A stretch of 64,000 bases of DNA from CAIWHR01 sp963843595 (GTDB taxonomy: Bacteria > Pseudomonadota > Gammaproteobacteria > Burkholderiales > Casimicrobiaceae). Below are positions 8,531 through 17,746 of the stretch, piece after piece. The stretch covers positions 407,099 through 471,098 of the forward strand of contig CAWJLG010000008.1 in assembly GCA_963843595.1 (NCBI GenBank). Reading direction: 5' to 3'. The translations under genes were made by a program, and so were the position numbers. The notes below the pieces were generated by a model, which had not been told where the DNA came from, made no database searches, and saw only the letters and a program-made list of their open reading frames with translations. Every line of letters begins with the position of its first letter. Within the stretch, counting starts at the first letter, position 1.

Positions 8531-9169
8531 ATGAGCGAGCGCGCGCAGACCCTCGGCGAGGAAATCGCCAACAGCCTGAGCCACGGCCTGGGGCTCGCCG
8601 CCGCGATCGCCGCCGTGCCGGTCCTGATGTTCGCAACTGCGCGGCACGGAAGCACCGCGAATCTCGTCGCCGCCAGCGTGTTCGCGGCCACGATGGTGCT
8701 GCTCTACTTCACGTCGACGCTCTATCACGCGCTGCCCGCCGGGCGCGCGAAGCGCGTGTTCGTGCGTCTCGATCACGGCGCGATCTATCTGTTCATCGCC
8801 GGCAGCTACACGCCGTTCACGCTGGGCGCGCTCGGCGGTCCGTGGGGCTGGACGCTGTTCGGGCTCGTCTGGGGGCTGGCGGCGGTCGGCGTCGCCCTGA
8901 AGGCGTTCGACCGGCTGTCGCACCCCTGGCTGTCCACCGGCTTCTATCTGGTGATGGGATGGGTGGTGCTGATCGCGGTGGGGCCGCTCGTCGAACGCGT
9001 GGCGGCGCAGGGCCTGATGCTGCTCGTCGCGGGCGGCCTCGCCTATACCGCCGGCGTCGTGTTCTTCGTCCTGGATTCGCGGGTGCGCTTTGCCCATTTC
9101 GTATGGCACCTGTTCGTCGTCGCCGGCACCGCCTGCCACTTTTTCGCCGTGCTGGATTACGCGGCGTGA
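8531..9169 (+). CDS. Hemolysin III family (YqfA/TrhA) membrane protein
   Basis: This seven-helix inner-membrane protein belongs to the PAQR/hemolysin III superfamily, whose bacterial members influence membrane fluidity and lipid balance. Despite the name, most are not toxins. Diagnostic motifs are the serine/histidine pair in YFTSTLYHALP (helix 2), the RLDHGAIYLFIAGSYTPF helix, and the C-terminal FVWHLFVVAGTACHFF. The histidines in these motifs form the family's metal site. The length of 212 residues is typical. I used the ATG at 8531 (MSERAQTLGEEIANSLSHG); an in-frame ATG three codons upstream (8522) is equally possible. It is convergent with the large regulator, with 41 bases between stops. 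Confidence 0.9.
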   Translation: MSERAQTLGEEIANSLSHGLGLAAAIAAVPVLMFATARHGSTANLVAASVFAATMVLLYFTSTLYHALPAGRAKRVFVRLDHGAIYLFIAGSYTPFTLGALGGPWGWTLFGLVWGLAAVGVALKAFDRLSHPWLSTGFYLVMGWVVLIAVGPLVERVAAQGLMLLVAGGLAYTAGVVFFVLDSRVRFAHFVWHLFVVAGTACHFFAVLDYAA

Positions 9170-9210
9170 CGCGGGCTCGCCGGACCGCCGAATCGCAGCA
9201 CCGCTGAACG

Positions 9211-12200
9211 TCAGGCGGCGGCCAGCGACGCGCGAATTGCCTCGGTTTCCGGCGCCGGCTTGCGGCCGAGGACCACCGAGAGCAGCTCGCGGCAGCGCCG
9301 ATACGTCGTGAGGGCGCCGGCGGGGTCGCCCAGCTCGCGCTGGCACACCATGAGCCGCCGGTAGATCGCCTCGGCCAGATTGTCGAGCTCGAGCGCGCGT
9401 TCGTAGAGCGCGCGGGCCGCTGCCCAGGCTCCCGCACGCTCGCGGTCCGCCCCTGCGGCGAGCACCGCACGCGCCAGCCGTGCCTGAAGCCGATCGCGCA
9501 TCGGCAGCGCCCATGCCGGCGCGCCGTCGAGCGCAAGGAAGTGGCCGGCATAGAGCGCCAGCGCACCCTCGATGTCGGGCGGCGTCGCGTCGAGCGCGGC
9601 GTCGAACGTCCAGGTGTCGAGCCAGACCAGGGCGGGGTTCAACGACAGCTTGCCGTCCGCGAGCTGGAGCGCGCCATCCACGGCGACGAGCTTGCGCAGC
9701 CGGTAGAGATTGCTGTCGAACGAGCTCTTCGCATCGTCGCCCTCGGCATCCGGCCACACGATCGATGTCAGCAGCGCCGCATCGACACCGCGGCCGCCGT
9801 TGGCGATCAGGGCCTTCAGGAGCTCGAGGGGTTTCTTCTGCGCCTTGCCCGACGAGGTGACCGGCACGTCGTCGCGGACGAGCGTGAACGCGCCGAGTGT
9901 ACGGATCGAGAGCGGCCAGGGCCACGCGACCGCGCCCGGCGGCGCCGTCAGATGCCGCTCGCGGATCAGCGATCGGACGTAGTCGGGCTCGATCCCCTGC
10001 ACCAGTGCCAGCGCGAACAGTGGGGCCGCCACCTCGGGCGAATGGCGCAGGAAAGCATAGTAGCCGTCCTCGCGGCAGGCCGGCAGCACGCGCGCGAGCA
10101 CGGCCGCCGCTTCGTCCTGGCGTCCCTCCGCGAGCCCAAGATGGGCGATCACGAGCTGCTCGTGGTACTCGAAATTGCGTCGGTCGATGCCGACCGCCGC
10201 AGCGATGGCTTCGCGATACAGCGCAAGCGCGCCGGCGATGTCGCCGGTGCGCAGCCGGCACGCGGCATGGCGGACGATGAAGTGCGGGATCTGGAGCGAC
10301 GGCATCCCGGATTCGCGACCGAGGGTCACCGCCTCGCCGGCGGCGGCCACCGCGTCGTCCGCACGGCCCTGAAGCAGCAGCACGCCGGATTCCTGGAGCC
10401 GGAAGTACGCGCGGTCCATCCGCCGCGCGGGATTGAGCACGGCGCGCAGCTTCGTCAGGGCCGCAGCGGCGCCGGGGGCGTCGCGGGCCGCGGCGAGCGA
10501 GGACACCTCGGCGTGGTAGACCTCGAACAGCACGCTCTTCAGGCCGTGCTCGAGCGCGATCGCCTCGAGCTCGCGCGTGATCTGCTGCGCCCGTGCGAAC
10601 CGGCCGCGGATCTGATGGTTGAAGCTCAGGTGCACGTTCCACCAGACGCGGTTCAACGGCGTCGCGCGTGGATCGTCGAGCCAGGGCGTGACGCGCGCGA
10701 TCAGCGCGTCGGCCGTGTCGCCCTTCGTTTTCCAGTTGAAATAGTTGAACAGGATCGATGCGGCGTTCAGCCGCTGATTGACGGGAACCGACTCCGCGTC
10801 GGGCAGCACCAGCAGCCGCTCGACTTCGGCGGCAACGCGGGGGATGCGCGGATGCTCGGGCTGCCGGAACAGGAGCGCGATCAGGAAGCACGACCACACC
10901 CGCAGCGCGTCGGCGATCGCGCGGAACTCGGGTGGCGGATCGAGCCGTCGCTCGAAGACCCTGATCCAGCGATCCAGCGGCGCGAAGTCGGCCCATTCGA
11001 AGTAGTGGCAGTCGACGGCTGCCGCGGCGGCCAGCAGCTGGCGCGTCACCTCGCCGCGCGCGACGAACCCGTCGTACGCGGTCGCGAGAAGCGCCTTCGC
11101 GTGCTGCGGCTCGGTGTAAAGCACCGCCTGCGCGAGCATGAACGTCAGCATCGGATCGCGGTCGCGTTCGGCCGGCGGCAGGGCGGCGACCCACTCGGCG
11201 AGCCGGTTGCCGCGGCCTTCGGCGAGCAGCGAGCGCGCGGCGAGGCGGGCGAGGCCGGCCAGCGCGCGCCACGCCTGCGCCTCGATGTAAAGCGCCGCGG
11301 CGGCGTCGAGATCGCCGCGCGCCACGAGCTGCCCCGCCGCTCGGTCGAGCGCGCTCTTGCGCTCTTCGGACGTGAGCCGGACGCGCCCCTCGGCCAGCAG
11401 GAACTCGCGGAACAACGCGTGGAACTGGTAGACCGGCTCCGTCGCGGTGCGGCGGCGGTCCGTGAACACGTGTCGGCGGTAGAGATAGTCGAGAACGCGT
11501 GCGGCCTCGGGGTCGCCGGTGATCGTCTCGGCGTCGCTTGCCGAAACCGAAGGCAGCAGCGCGGCGAGCATCAGGGTGCGCTGGTTCTCCGGGCGCGCAC
11601 GGTCGAAGATTTCGCCCGTGAAATACGCAAACACGGCTTCCTTGCCTTCGGGCAGCAGCGCTTCGGGCTGGTCGCCTCCGGTGCGCTGGAGGTGTTCGCG
11701 CATCAGCACGATGCCGGCGGCCCAGCCGTCGCTCGCGCGCTGGATTTCACGCACGACCGCCGGGGGGAGTTTCGCCGGTGCAGCGATCGCGGCAGCTTCG
11801 TCGGCGTTGAACTTGAGCTCGGCAGCATCGAGCTGCGCAATCGTCTGGTCGGCGACGAGCCGCGCCATCTCCGGCGGCGGACCGGTGCGCGACAGGAACA
11901 CGATGTTGAGTCCGGCCGGCAGCTCGCGCATGCCTTCGGCGAACGCGAATCGCCACGCGGACGTCGCAGGGGCCTCGTGGAAGTTGTCGACGACGAGCAT
12001 TGCGTCGCGCGGGAACAGCGAGAAAAACGCGCGCAGGAACCGGCGCGTGAATCCCGCGAGGTCGTCCGTGTACTCCGGCCCGAATTGCGGCAGCGCCGCG
12101 GCAGACTTCGCGCGGCGGCGGGGCAGGTCGTCCGCGGCGAGGGTCAGGTAATGGAAGAATGTCCCCGGATCAGCGTCGCCGGCGTCGGTCTGGAACCAGA

Positions 12201-12384
12201 TGCCGGACAGCCTGCGTGCCTCGGTGTAGCTCGCGATCAGCGTCGACTTGCCCGCCCCCGGCGGGCCGGCGATCCAGATGAGCGGATGTGCCCGCTTCTC
12301 GTCGATGAGCCGGAACAGCCGCTCGCGCTTCACGACCGCGAACTGGCGCGGTCGGCTGAACTTGGCGAGCGTCGGCGACGGCAT
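9211..12384 (-). CDS. MalT-like STAND ATPase with C-terminal winged helix and BTAD domain (transcriptional activator)
   Basis: This is a large (1057-residue) regulator. The N-terminus is a MalT-type STAND NTPase with Walker A GPPGAGKST (residues 40-48) and Walker B-like AMLVVDNFHEA. It is followed by winged-helix and TPR-like repeats through residue ~800. From ~820 an OmpR-type winged-helix DNA-binding domain is visible (RTLGAFTLVRDDVPV, then SFDSNLYRLRKLVAVDGALQ). The last ~150 residues match a bacterial transcriptional activator domain (BTAD) of helical repeats. MalT itself ends in a LuxR helix-turn-helix; here DNA binding must come from the SARP-style module instead. Such proteins switch on target operons when the sensor repeats bind a ligand. 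The target is unknown. The gene is monocistronic. Confidence 0.85.
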   Translation of the reverse strand: MPSPTLAKFSRPRQFAVVKRERLFRLIDEKRAHPLIWIAGPPGAGKSTLIASYTEARRLSGIWFQTDAGDADPGTFFHYLTLAADDLPRRRAKSAAALPQFGPEYTDDLAGFTRRFLRAFFSLFPRDAMLVVDNFHEAPATSAWRFAFAEGMRELPAGLNIVFLSRTGPPPEMARLVADQTIAQLDAAELKFNADEAAAIAAPAKLPPAVVREIQRASDGWAAGIVLMREHLQRTGGDQPEALLPEGKEAVFAYFTGEIFDRARPENQRTLMLAALLPSVSASDAETITGDPEAARVLDYLYRRHVFTDRRRTATEPVYQFHALFREFLLAEGRVRLTSEERKSALDRAAGQLVARGDLDAAAALYIEAQAWRALAGLARLAARSLLAEGRGNRLAEWVAALPPAERDRDPMLTFMLAQAVLYTEPQHAKALLATAYDGFVARGEVTRQLLAAAAAVDCHYFEWADFAPLDRWIRVFERRLDPPPEFRAIADALRVWSCFLIALLFRQPEHPRIPRVAAEVERLLVLPDAESVPVNQRLNAASILFNYFNWKTKGDTADALIARVTPWLDDPRATPLNRVWWNVHLSFNHQIRGRFARAQQITRELEAIALEHGLKSVLFEVYHAEVSSLAAARDAPGAAAALTKLRAVLNPARRMDRAYFRLQESGVLLLQGRADDAVAAAGEAVTLGRESGMPSLQIPHFIVRHAACRLRTGDIAGALALYREAIAAAVGIDRRNFEYHEQLVIAHLGLAEGRQDEAAAVLARVLPACREDGYYAFLRHSPEVAAPLFALALVQGIEPDYVRSLIRERHLTAPPGAVAWPWPLSIRTLGAFTLVRDDVPVTSSGKAQKKPLELLKALIANGGRGVDAALLTSIVWPDAEGDDAKSSFDSNLYRLRKLVAVDGALQLADGKLSLNPALVWLDTWTFDAALDATPPDIEGALALYAGHFLALDGAPAWALPMRDRLQARLARAVLAAGADRERAGAWAAARALYERALELDNLAEAIYRRLMVCQRELGDPAGALTTYRRCRELLSVVLGRKPAPETEAIRASLAAA

Positions 12385-12449
12385 TGCGCGCGGTCGTGAA
12401 CAGGCGCTCGCCGGTTCCTGCCGCGCTGGCCCGATCGCCGCGCTTGCGG

Positions 12450-13079
12450 TCAGCGGGGGTCCGCGCTTCCCGCGGCGCCGGCTTCGAGCGCCGCGAGACG
12501 CAGGGCAACGGCATCGACGCGCGCGGCCAGCGCCGCGACGTCGGCGGCGAACGCGCGAGCCTCGTCGCCGCGCGCGAGCAGCCCCGCTTCGTCACGCGCA
12601 TAGCTGGCCACGCTCGCGCCGACCCGGCTCGCCGCATATTCCGGAAACGCCAGCAGATGCCGACCCGCGTCGGCGACGCGCTGGCCGACGATCGGTCCGA
12701 GCGCCTTGGCGAACGCCTGCTCGACGAACCAAGGCAGCGTCTGCGCGAGCTCCTTCAGCGTCGCGGCGAGTGCGGGGTCGCCGTCTGCGGCCACCAGCGC
12801 GTCCCAGCGCAGCGGGTCCGCGAGGAACGACGGCAGCGCGAGCGCGGAGAGCGTCAGCGTGAGGTCCGGTCTGCGCTCGGCGCGTGGCGACGTCTCGACG
12901 AGACCGGTGGTCCCGACGCGGAAGGCGGTCGCGACGGGGCCGACCGCGATGACGAACACGCGGCCTGAGAACGCTGCGAGCCGCTGCCGCGCCCAGGCTT
13001 CACGCTCGAGCACGCGATTGGCGAGGGCGCCGGGTATCGCTGCCGGATCGAGTCCCGGGAGTGGCGGCACGGCTGCCAC
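12450..13079 (-). CDS. ubiJ: Ubiquinone biosynthesis accessory factor UbiJ (SCP2 domain)
   Basis: UbiJ is a non-enzymatic lipid-binding factor of the cytosolic Ubi metabolon. With UbiK it helps present the hydrophobic ubiquinone precursors. The 209-residue product has an SCP2-like N-terminal half (FSGRVFVIAVGPVATAFRV, then RRPDLTLTLSALALPSFL). The helical C-terminus ends in a coiled-coil-like segment (EARAFAADVAALAARVDAVA) where UbiK is expected to bind. It follows the Tim44-like gene by three bases and the same operon carries ubiE. In related genomes ubiB comes next; here ubiB is at 4184-5713. Confidence 0.88.
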   Translation of the reverse strand: MAAVPPLPGLDPAAIPGALANRVLEREAWARQRLAAFSGRVFVIAVGPVATAFRVGTTGLVETSPRAERRPDLTLTLSALALPSFLADPLRWDALVAADGDPALAATLKELAQTLPWFVEQAFAKALGPIVGQRVADAGRHLLAFPEYAASRVGASVASYARDEAGLLARGDEARAFAADVAALAARVDAVALRLAALEAGAAGSADPR

Positions 13080-13082
13080 CGC

Positions 13083-14022
13083 TCAGGCAAGTTGCTGGAT
13101 GCCGGCGAGCAGCCAGCCGCTCGCACCGTCGACAGGCTTGGTCAGGTTCCAGGCTTCGTCGAAGGTCTTCGGCAGCGCCGCGCCGTCCTCGCGCAGCGAC
13201 CCGGTGAAACGCACGCTCGCCCAGTGGCGGCCTTCCTCGGTCGTCACTTCGAGCACCTCGGCATCGAGCGTCACCACTTCAGTGGCCCGATGTCCCGTGC
13301 GTTCGCCCAGGTCGCGCGAGACTTCGGCGAGCATTTCCGGGGTCATCACGTCGGCGAGCACGTCGCGCTCGCCGGTGTCCCATGCGGCCTGGATCCGGAT
13401 GAACTGCTGCTTCGCCTCGCGAACGAACCCGGCCGCATCGAACCCCGGCGGCAGCGGCTTCGCGTACGACGGCGCGGCGACCACCGGTGCGGTCGCCGGG
13501 ACGGCCGTCTTCGGCGCCCCGCCCCACGAGGGGGCCGGGGGCGCGTCGCGGCCGGCGACGCTGCCGCCCAGGTTGCCTGCGCCGGCGTACTGGATGCCTT
13601 GCCCCGGCGTTGCGCGGCGCGCCATCAGCAGGCGCAGTACGAACACGATGCCGATCGCCAGCAGGGCCAGGAGCAACACGCTGGCGAAGCCCTCGGACAG
13701 TCCGAAGTGCGACAGAAGGGCGGCGAGACCCAATCCGGCGGCGATCCCCGCGATCGGCCCCAGCCAGCGTGACGGCCCGGAGGGCGCCGGTGCGGCCGGC
13801 CTGGCGGCGGCGGCTCCCGGTTGCGCGGGCATCACCGGCTGCGAAGCGGCACCGGTGGGCGAGCTGGGAGCGGCGGCGGCGCGGCGTCGCGGGCGGCGTG
13901 ACGCTCTGCCGCTGCGTACCGAGATTGCGTCCGCCGCCAAGGCGCTTCGCCTCGACGAAGTCTGCGGTGAACAGTGCAATCACGGCCAGTGCTGCGATCG
14001 ACAGCAATCCTTTGGAGTTCAC
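13083..14022 (-). CDS. Tim44-like domain membrane protein, interrupted by a one-base frameshift
   Basis: The product belongs to the bacterial Tim44-like family. These are membrane-anchored proteins commonly found between ubiE and ubiJ in betaproteobacteria; their function is unclear. The gene is split over two frames. The signal-peptide part (start GTG at 14022, with AGGAG eight bases upstream) reads NSKGLLSIAALAVIALFTAD then EAKRLGGGRNLGTQRQSV, the usual family opening. The second part has two membrane segments (LGPIAGIAAGLGLAALL, VLLLALLAIGIVFVLRLL) and the Tim44-like domain (FVREAKQQFIRIQAAWDTGE to the end). The frames meet at about 13870-13885 in a GCC-rich run. Start to stop is 940 bases, one more than a multiple of three, so one extra base explains the break. 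The corrected product is ~312 residues. Confidence 0.85.
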
Positions 14023-14056
14023 GTTTCCTGCTCCTTTGGTGAGTGCGACGCCGCGC

Positions 14057-14791
14057 TCAGTAGACGCGGCCCAGATGGAGGGCCACGACCCCGGCGGCAA
14101 GATTGTGCACTTCGACCCCGCCGAAGCCGGCTTGTTCCATCATCGCCTTCAGCGTCGCCTGATCCGGGTGCATCCGGATGGACTCGGCGAGGTAGCGATA
14201 GCTCGCGTCGTCGCCGGCAACCAGCTTGCCGATGCGCGGGATCACGTTGAAGCTGTACCAGTCGTACGCCGGGGCCAACGGCGCCCAGACGCGCGAGAAC
14301 TCGAGCACCGCGGCCACGCCGCCCGGCTTCAGCACACGCTTCATTTCGGCCAGCGCGCTCTCCTTGCGCGTCACGTTGCGCAGCCCGAACGCGATGCTGA
14401 CGCAGTCGAAGTGCGCGTCGGCGAACGGCAGCTTCTCGGCGTCGCACTGGACGACGGGAACGATCCGGCCGGCGTCGAGAAAGCGGTCGCGACCCACCGC
14501 GAGCATCGAGCTGTTGATGTCGGTCAGCACCACCTCGCCGGCCGGCCCGACGCGATCGGCGAACAGCTTCGCGAGATCGCCGGTTCCGCCGGCCAGATCG
14601 AGCACCCGCATGCCCGCGCGCACGCCCGTCGCACCGACGGCGAAGCGCTTCCACAACCGGTGCAGCCCCGCCGACATCAGGTCGTTCATCAGGTCGTACT
14701 TGCCGGCGACCGAGTCGAACACGCCGCGCACGCGCTTCGCCTTCTCCTCGGGGGAGACCTGCTCGAATCCGAAATGGGTGCTGTCGCTCAT
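14057..14791 (-). CDS. ubiE: Ubiquinone/menaquinone C-methyltransferase UbiE
   Basis: This SAM-dependent methyltransferase carries out the C-methylation step of ubiquinone (and demethylmenaquinone) synthesis. It has 244 residues, like other UbiE proteins, starting at MSDSTHFGFEQVSPEEKAKR. Diagnostic motifs: VAGKYDLMNDLMSAGLHRLW at the N-terminus, the SAM motif VLDLAGGTGDLAK, FDCVSIAFGLRNV in the middle, and VLKPGGVAAVLEFS. The FGLRNVT signature is specific to UbiE/COQ5. The operon order is DUF971, ubiE, the Tim44-like gene, then ubiJ, all on the minus strand with gaps of 3-34 bases. Confidence 0.97.
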   Translation of the reverse strand: MSDSTHFGFEQVSPEEKAKRVRGVFDSVAGKYDLMNDLMSAGLHRLWKRFAVGATGVRAGMRVLDLAGGTGDLAKLFADRVGPAGEVVLTDINSSMLAVGRDRFLDAGRIVPVVQCDAEKLPFADAHFDCVSIAFGLRNVTRKESALAEMKRVLKPGGVAAVLEFSRVWAPLAPAYDWYSFNVIPRIGKLVAGDDASYRYLAESIRMHPDQATLKAMMEQAGFGGVEVHNLAAGVVALHLGRVY

Positions 14792-14796
14792 CGCCT

Positions 14797-15174
14797 TCAG
14801 GCCTTGTCGCGGCTCGCGCCCGCGTCCGCCATTCGCTCGAGGTAGCGCTGCCACAGCTCGTCGTGCCGCGTCCCGAGGTCGTACAGGTAGTCCCAGGAGT
14901 AGATGCCCGTGTCGTGGCCGTCGGAGAACGTCGGGCGGATCGCGTAATGGCCGACCGGCTCGACCTCCTTGATCGTCACGTCACGCTTGCCCGTCTGCAG
15001 CGTCTCCTGGCCCGGGCCGTGGCCGCGAACCTCGGCGGAAGGTGAATAGACGCGCAGGAATTCATAGGGCAGGCGGAAGGCGCGCGCGTTGTCGAAGGCG
15101 AGTTCGAGCACGCGTGAGGTCTGGTGCAGCTTGATCTCGGTCGGGTGCGGCGTGGAGGCGTCGAGGCCGGCCAT
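14797..15174 (-). CDS. DUF971 family protein
   Basis: A 125-residue small soluble protein with the DUF971 signature: HPTEIKLHQTSRVLELAFD near the N-terminus, LPYEFLRVYSPSAEVRGHG, and the glycine-rich end FSDGHDTGIYSWDYLYDLG. DUF971 proteins resemble a beta-barrel domain also found fused to gamma-butyrobetaine hydroxylase-like or iron-sulfur assembly proteins. The exact role is not established. It lies five bases upstream of ubiE and is the first gene of the ubiE operon, an arrangement widespread in betaproteobacteria. The promoter should lie in the 190 bases between it and the pilU terminator region. Confidence 0.92.
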   Translation of the reverse strand: MAGLDASTPHPTEIKLHQTSRVLELAFDNARAFRLPYEFLRVYSPSAEVRGHGPGQETLQTGKRDVTIKEVEPVGHYAIRPTFSDGHDTGIYSWDYLYDLGTRHDELWQRYLERMADAGASRDKA

Positions 15175-15313
15175 CGAGGAGGTCCCGCGCGGGGCGGACG
15201 GGCGATTGCAGGGACCGACAAGGTTAGCACAGTCGAGCCGCAGCGCCGCGCGGCGCGGGTTTGCCGCAACGACCGACGGTGCGCGGCGCGCCCGCGGTGT
15301 GCCGCCGCGGCAA

Positions 15314-15335
15314 GCAGGACCGCCGGCGGTCCTGC
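15314..15335 (-). terminator. Hairpin downstream of pilU
   Basis: A perfect 22-base palindrome with 11-base arms (GCAGGACCGCC and its complement) lies 29 bases after the pilU stop. On the minus strand it is followed by a short weak T-stretch (CTTGCC). It is a plausible but imperfect intrinsic terminator for the pilTU transcripts. Confidence 0.5.
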
Positions 15336-15364
15336 GCCCTGTTATGCGGGGCCGCGAGCAGGCT

Positions 15365-16531
15365 TCAGAAGCGGGAGGTCGTCTGGGTCGATTCCGGAAC
15401 GACGTCGAGGTTGCCGATGCCCGAGAACACGTTGCGGTTCTTCGCTTCCTTGCCGTGCAGCTTGATCTCGAGCCGCAGGTCGTTCAGCGAGTCGGCGTTG
15501 CGCAGGGCGTCCTCGTAGCTGATGAGGTCGGCCTCGTAAAGGCTGAACAGCGACTGGTCGAAGGTCTGCATGCCGAGCTCGCGCGACTTCTTCATGATGT
15601 CCTTGATCCCGGACACGTCGCCCTTGAAGATCAGGTCCGAGATCAGCGGGGAGTTCAGCATCACCTCGACCGCCGGGACGCGGCCCTTGCCGTCCCGTCG
15701 CGGGATCAGGCGCTGGGCGACGAACGCGCGGACGTTGAGCGAAAGGTCCATCAGCAGCTGCGCCCGGCGCTCTTCCGGGAAGAAGTTGATGATCCGGTCC
15801 AGCGCCTGGTTGGTGCTGTTCGCGTGCAGCGTGGCGAGGCACAGGTGACCGGTCTCCGCGAACGAGATCGCATAGTCCATCGTTTCGCGCTCGCGCACCT
15901 CGCCGATCAGGATCACGTCGGGCGCCTGGCGCAGCGTGTTCTTGAGCGCGATCTGCCAGCCGTCGGTGTCCACGCCGACCTCGCGCTGGGTGACGATGCA
16001 GTTCCTGTGGTCGTGCACGAACTCGATCGGGTCCTCGATGGTGATGATGTGGCCGTAGCTGTTCTCGTTACGGTAGCCGAGCAGCGCGGCCATCGACGTC
16101 GACTTGCCACAGCCGGTGGCGCCGATGAACATCATGATGCCGCGCTTGGACATGATGACGTCCTTCAGCACCGGCGGCAGGCCGAGCTCATCGAACTTCG
16201 GAATGTCGGTCATGATCGTCCGCAGCACCATTCCCACGCGCGCCTGCTGCACGAACGCATTGACGCGGAAGCGGCTGATGCCCGGCGGGCTGATCGCGAA
16301 GTTGCATTCCTTCGTCGCCTCGAATTCGGCGGCCTGCTTGTCGTTCATCACGCTGCGCACGAGCTCGATCGTGTGCTGCGGAGACAGCGCCGTCTTCGAC
16401 ACCGGGGCGATCTTGCCGTCGATCTTGAGCGCTGGCGGGAAGCCGGCGGTGATGAACAGGTCCGAGCCCTTCTGCTTGACCAGCAGTTCGAGCAGCTCGT
16501 GGATGAATTTGGTGGCGCGTTCGGCTTCCAT
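15365..16531 (-). CDS. pilU: Type IV pilus retraction ATPase PilU
   Basis: PilU is the accessory hexameric retraction motor of type IV pili, working with PilT at the inner-membrane base to drive twitching motility and DNA uptake. The length of 388 residues is typical. Visible motifs: Walker A GATGCGKSTS, Asp box HIITIEDPIEFVHDH, Walker B VILIGEVRERETM and His box AETGHLCLATLHANSTNQ. The C-terminal GIKDIMKKSRELGMQTFDQS is characteristic of PilU and lacks the AIRNLIRE motif of PilT. The gene follows pilT by 56 bases in the same direction, the usual arrangement. No other pilus genes are present. Confidence 0.96.
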   Translation of the reverse strand: MEAERATKFIHELLELLVKQKGSDLFITAGFPPALKIDGKIAPVSKTALSPQHTIELVRSVMNDKQAAEFEATKECNFAISPPGISRFRVNAFVQQARVGMVLRTIMTDIPKFDELGLPPVLKDVIMSKRGIMMFIGATGCGKSTSMAALLGYRNENSYGHIITIEDPIEFVHDHRNCIVTQREVGVDTDGWQIALKNTLRQAPDVILIGEVRERETMDYAISFAETGHLCLATLHANSTNQALDRIINFFPEERRAQLLMDLSLNVRAFVAQRLIPRRDGKGRVPAVEVMLNSPLISDLIFKGDVSGIKDIMKKSRELGMQTFDQSLFSLYEADLISYEDALRNADSLNDLRLEIKLHGKEAKNRNVFSGIGNLDVVPESTQTTSRF

Positions 16532-16587
16532 CGTGGGGCTCCTCCGGGCGGGGCCCGGGCGACGGTGGGTGGGTCGGAGGACGGACT

Positions 16588-17634
16588 TCAGCCGCCCATG
16601 AACAGGTCCTTGTTGACGGCGCGGTTGCGCGCCTCGGCGACGTTGACCTGGTTGCGGCGGACCATCTCGACCAGGTTCTGGTCGAGCGTCTGCATCCCCA
16701 TCGCCTGGCTCGTCTGGATCGCGGAGTACATCTGCGCGACCTTGTTCTCGCGGATCAGGTTGCGGATCGCGGGGGTGCCGACCATGATCTCGTGCGCCGC
16801 GATCCGGCCCTGGCCATCCTTGGTCTTGAGCAGCGCCTGCGAGATCACCGACACCAGCGATTCGGACAGCATCGCGCGCACCATGTCCTTTTCGGCGGCG
16901 GGGAACACGTCGATGATCCGGTCGATCGTCTTGGCCGCCGAGCTCGTGTGCAGCGTAGCGAACACGAGGTGGCCCGTCTCGGCCGCGGTCAGCGCGAGAC
17001 GGATCGTCTCCAGATCGCGCATTTCGCCGACCAGGATGTAGTCCGGGTCCTCGCGCAGGGCGCTGCGCAGGGCGTTCGGAAACGACAGCGTGTGCGGTCC
17101 GAGCTCACGCTGGTTGATCAGGCACTTCTTCGATTCGTGCAGGAACTCGATCGGGTCCTCGATCGTCAGGATGTGCCCGTACTCGCTCTCGTTGACGTGG
17201 TTGACCATCGCCGCCAGCGTCGTCGACTTGCCGGAGCCGGTCGGTCCGGTGCACAGGATCAGGCCGCGCGGACGATTGGTCATCTCGGCGAAGACCTTCG
17301 GTGCGTTCAGCTCCTCGAGCGAGAGTACCTTCGTCGGAATCGTCCGGAACGCGGCGGCGGCGCCGCGCTGCTGCACGAAGGCGTTGACGCGAAAGCGCGC
17401 GAGGTTCGGCACCGCGAAACTGAAGTCGCACTCGAGATTCTCCTCGTAGGCCTTCCGCTGCGCGTCGCTCATGATGTCGTACACCATGGCATGGACGTCC
17501 TCGTGCTCCATCGGCGGCAGATTGATGCGCCGGATGTCGCCGTGGACGCGAATCATCGGCGGAAGCCCCGCCGAGAGGTGGAGGTCCGACGCCTTGTTCT
17601 TGACGGCGAAGGCGAGCAGTTCGGTGATGTCCAT
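16588..17634 (-). CDS. pilT: Type IV pilus retraction ATPase PilT
   Basis: PilT is the main pilus retraction motor: ATP hydrolysis depolymerises pilin subunits into the inner membrane. The product is 348 residues, as usual. Motifs: N-terminal MDITELLAFAVKNKASDLHL, Walker A GPTGSGKSTT, Asp box HILTIEDPIEFLH, Walker B DYILVGEMRDLETI and His box AAETGHLVFATLHTSSAAKT. The retraction-specific PAIRNLIRENKVAQM is in the C-terminal helix bundle. It is divergent from yggS, which starts 113 bases away on the plus strand, and it is followed by pilU. Confidence 0.97.
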   Translation of the reverse strand: MDITELLAFAVKNKASDLHLSAGLPPMIRVHGDIRRINLPPMEHEDVHAMVYDIMSDAQRKAYEENLECDFSFAVPNLARFRVNAFVQQRGAAAAFRTIPTKVLSLEELNAPKVFAEMTNRPRGLILCTGPTGSGKSTTLAAMVNHVNESEYGHILTIEDPIEFLHESKKCLINQRELGPHTLSFPNALRSALREDPDYILVGEMRDLETIRLALTAAETGHLVFATLHTSSAAKTIDRIIDVFPAAEKDMVRAMLSESLVSVISQALLKTKDGQGRIAAHEIMVGTPAIRNLIRENKVAQMYSAIQTSQAMGMQTLDQNLVEMVRRNQVNVAEARNRAVNKDLFMGG

Positions 17635-17746
17635 TTATAATCCCTGGTGCTTTGCGCAACCCCGGGCGCGCCGGCAGGCAGCGCGACACGAGATCGCATG
17701 CAAGTCGTGTACCACCACATCTGCCGCATGCCGGCGTCATTCGATT

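Noticed and set aside
13083..14022. Calling the frameshifted genes pseudogenes
   Set aside because: Each needs only one-base removals to restore intact family sequences with all key residues, and no other damage is seen. Sequencing error is the simpler reading, so they are listed as coding.
17636..17641. A perfect TATAAT in the pilT-yggS divergent region as a yggS promoter
   Set aside because: No -35 element lies at 16-18 bases and the box overlaps the pilT start, so it may be chance.
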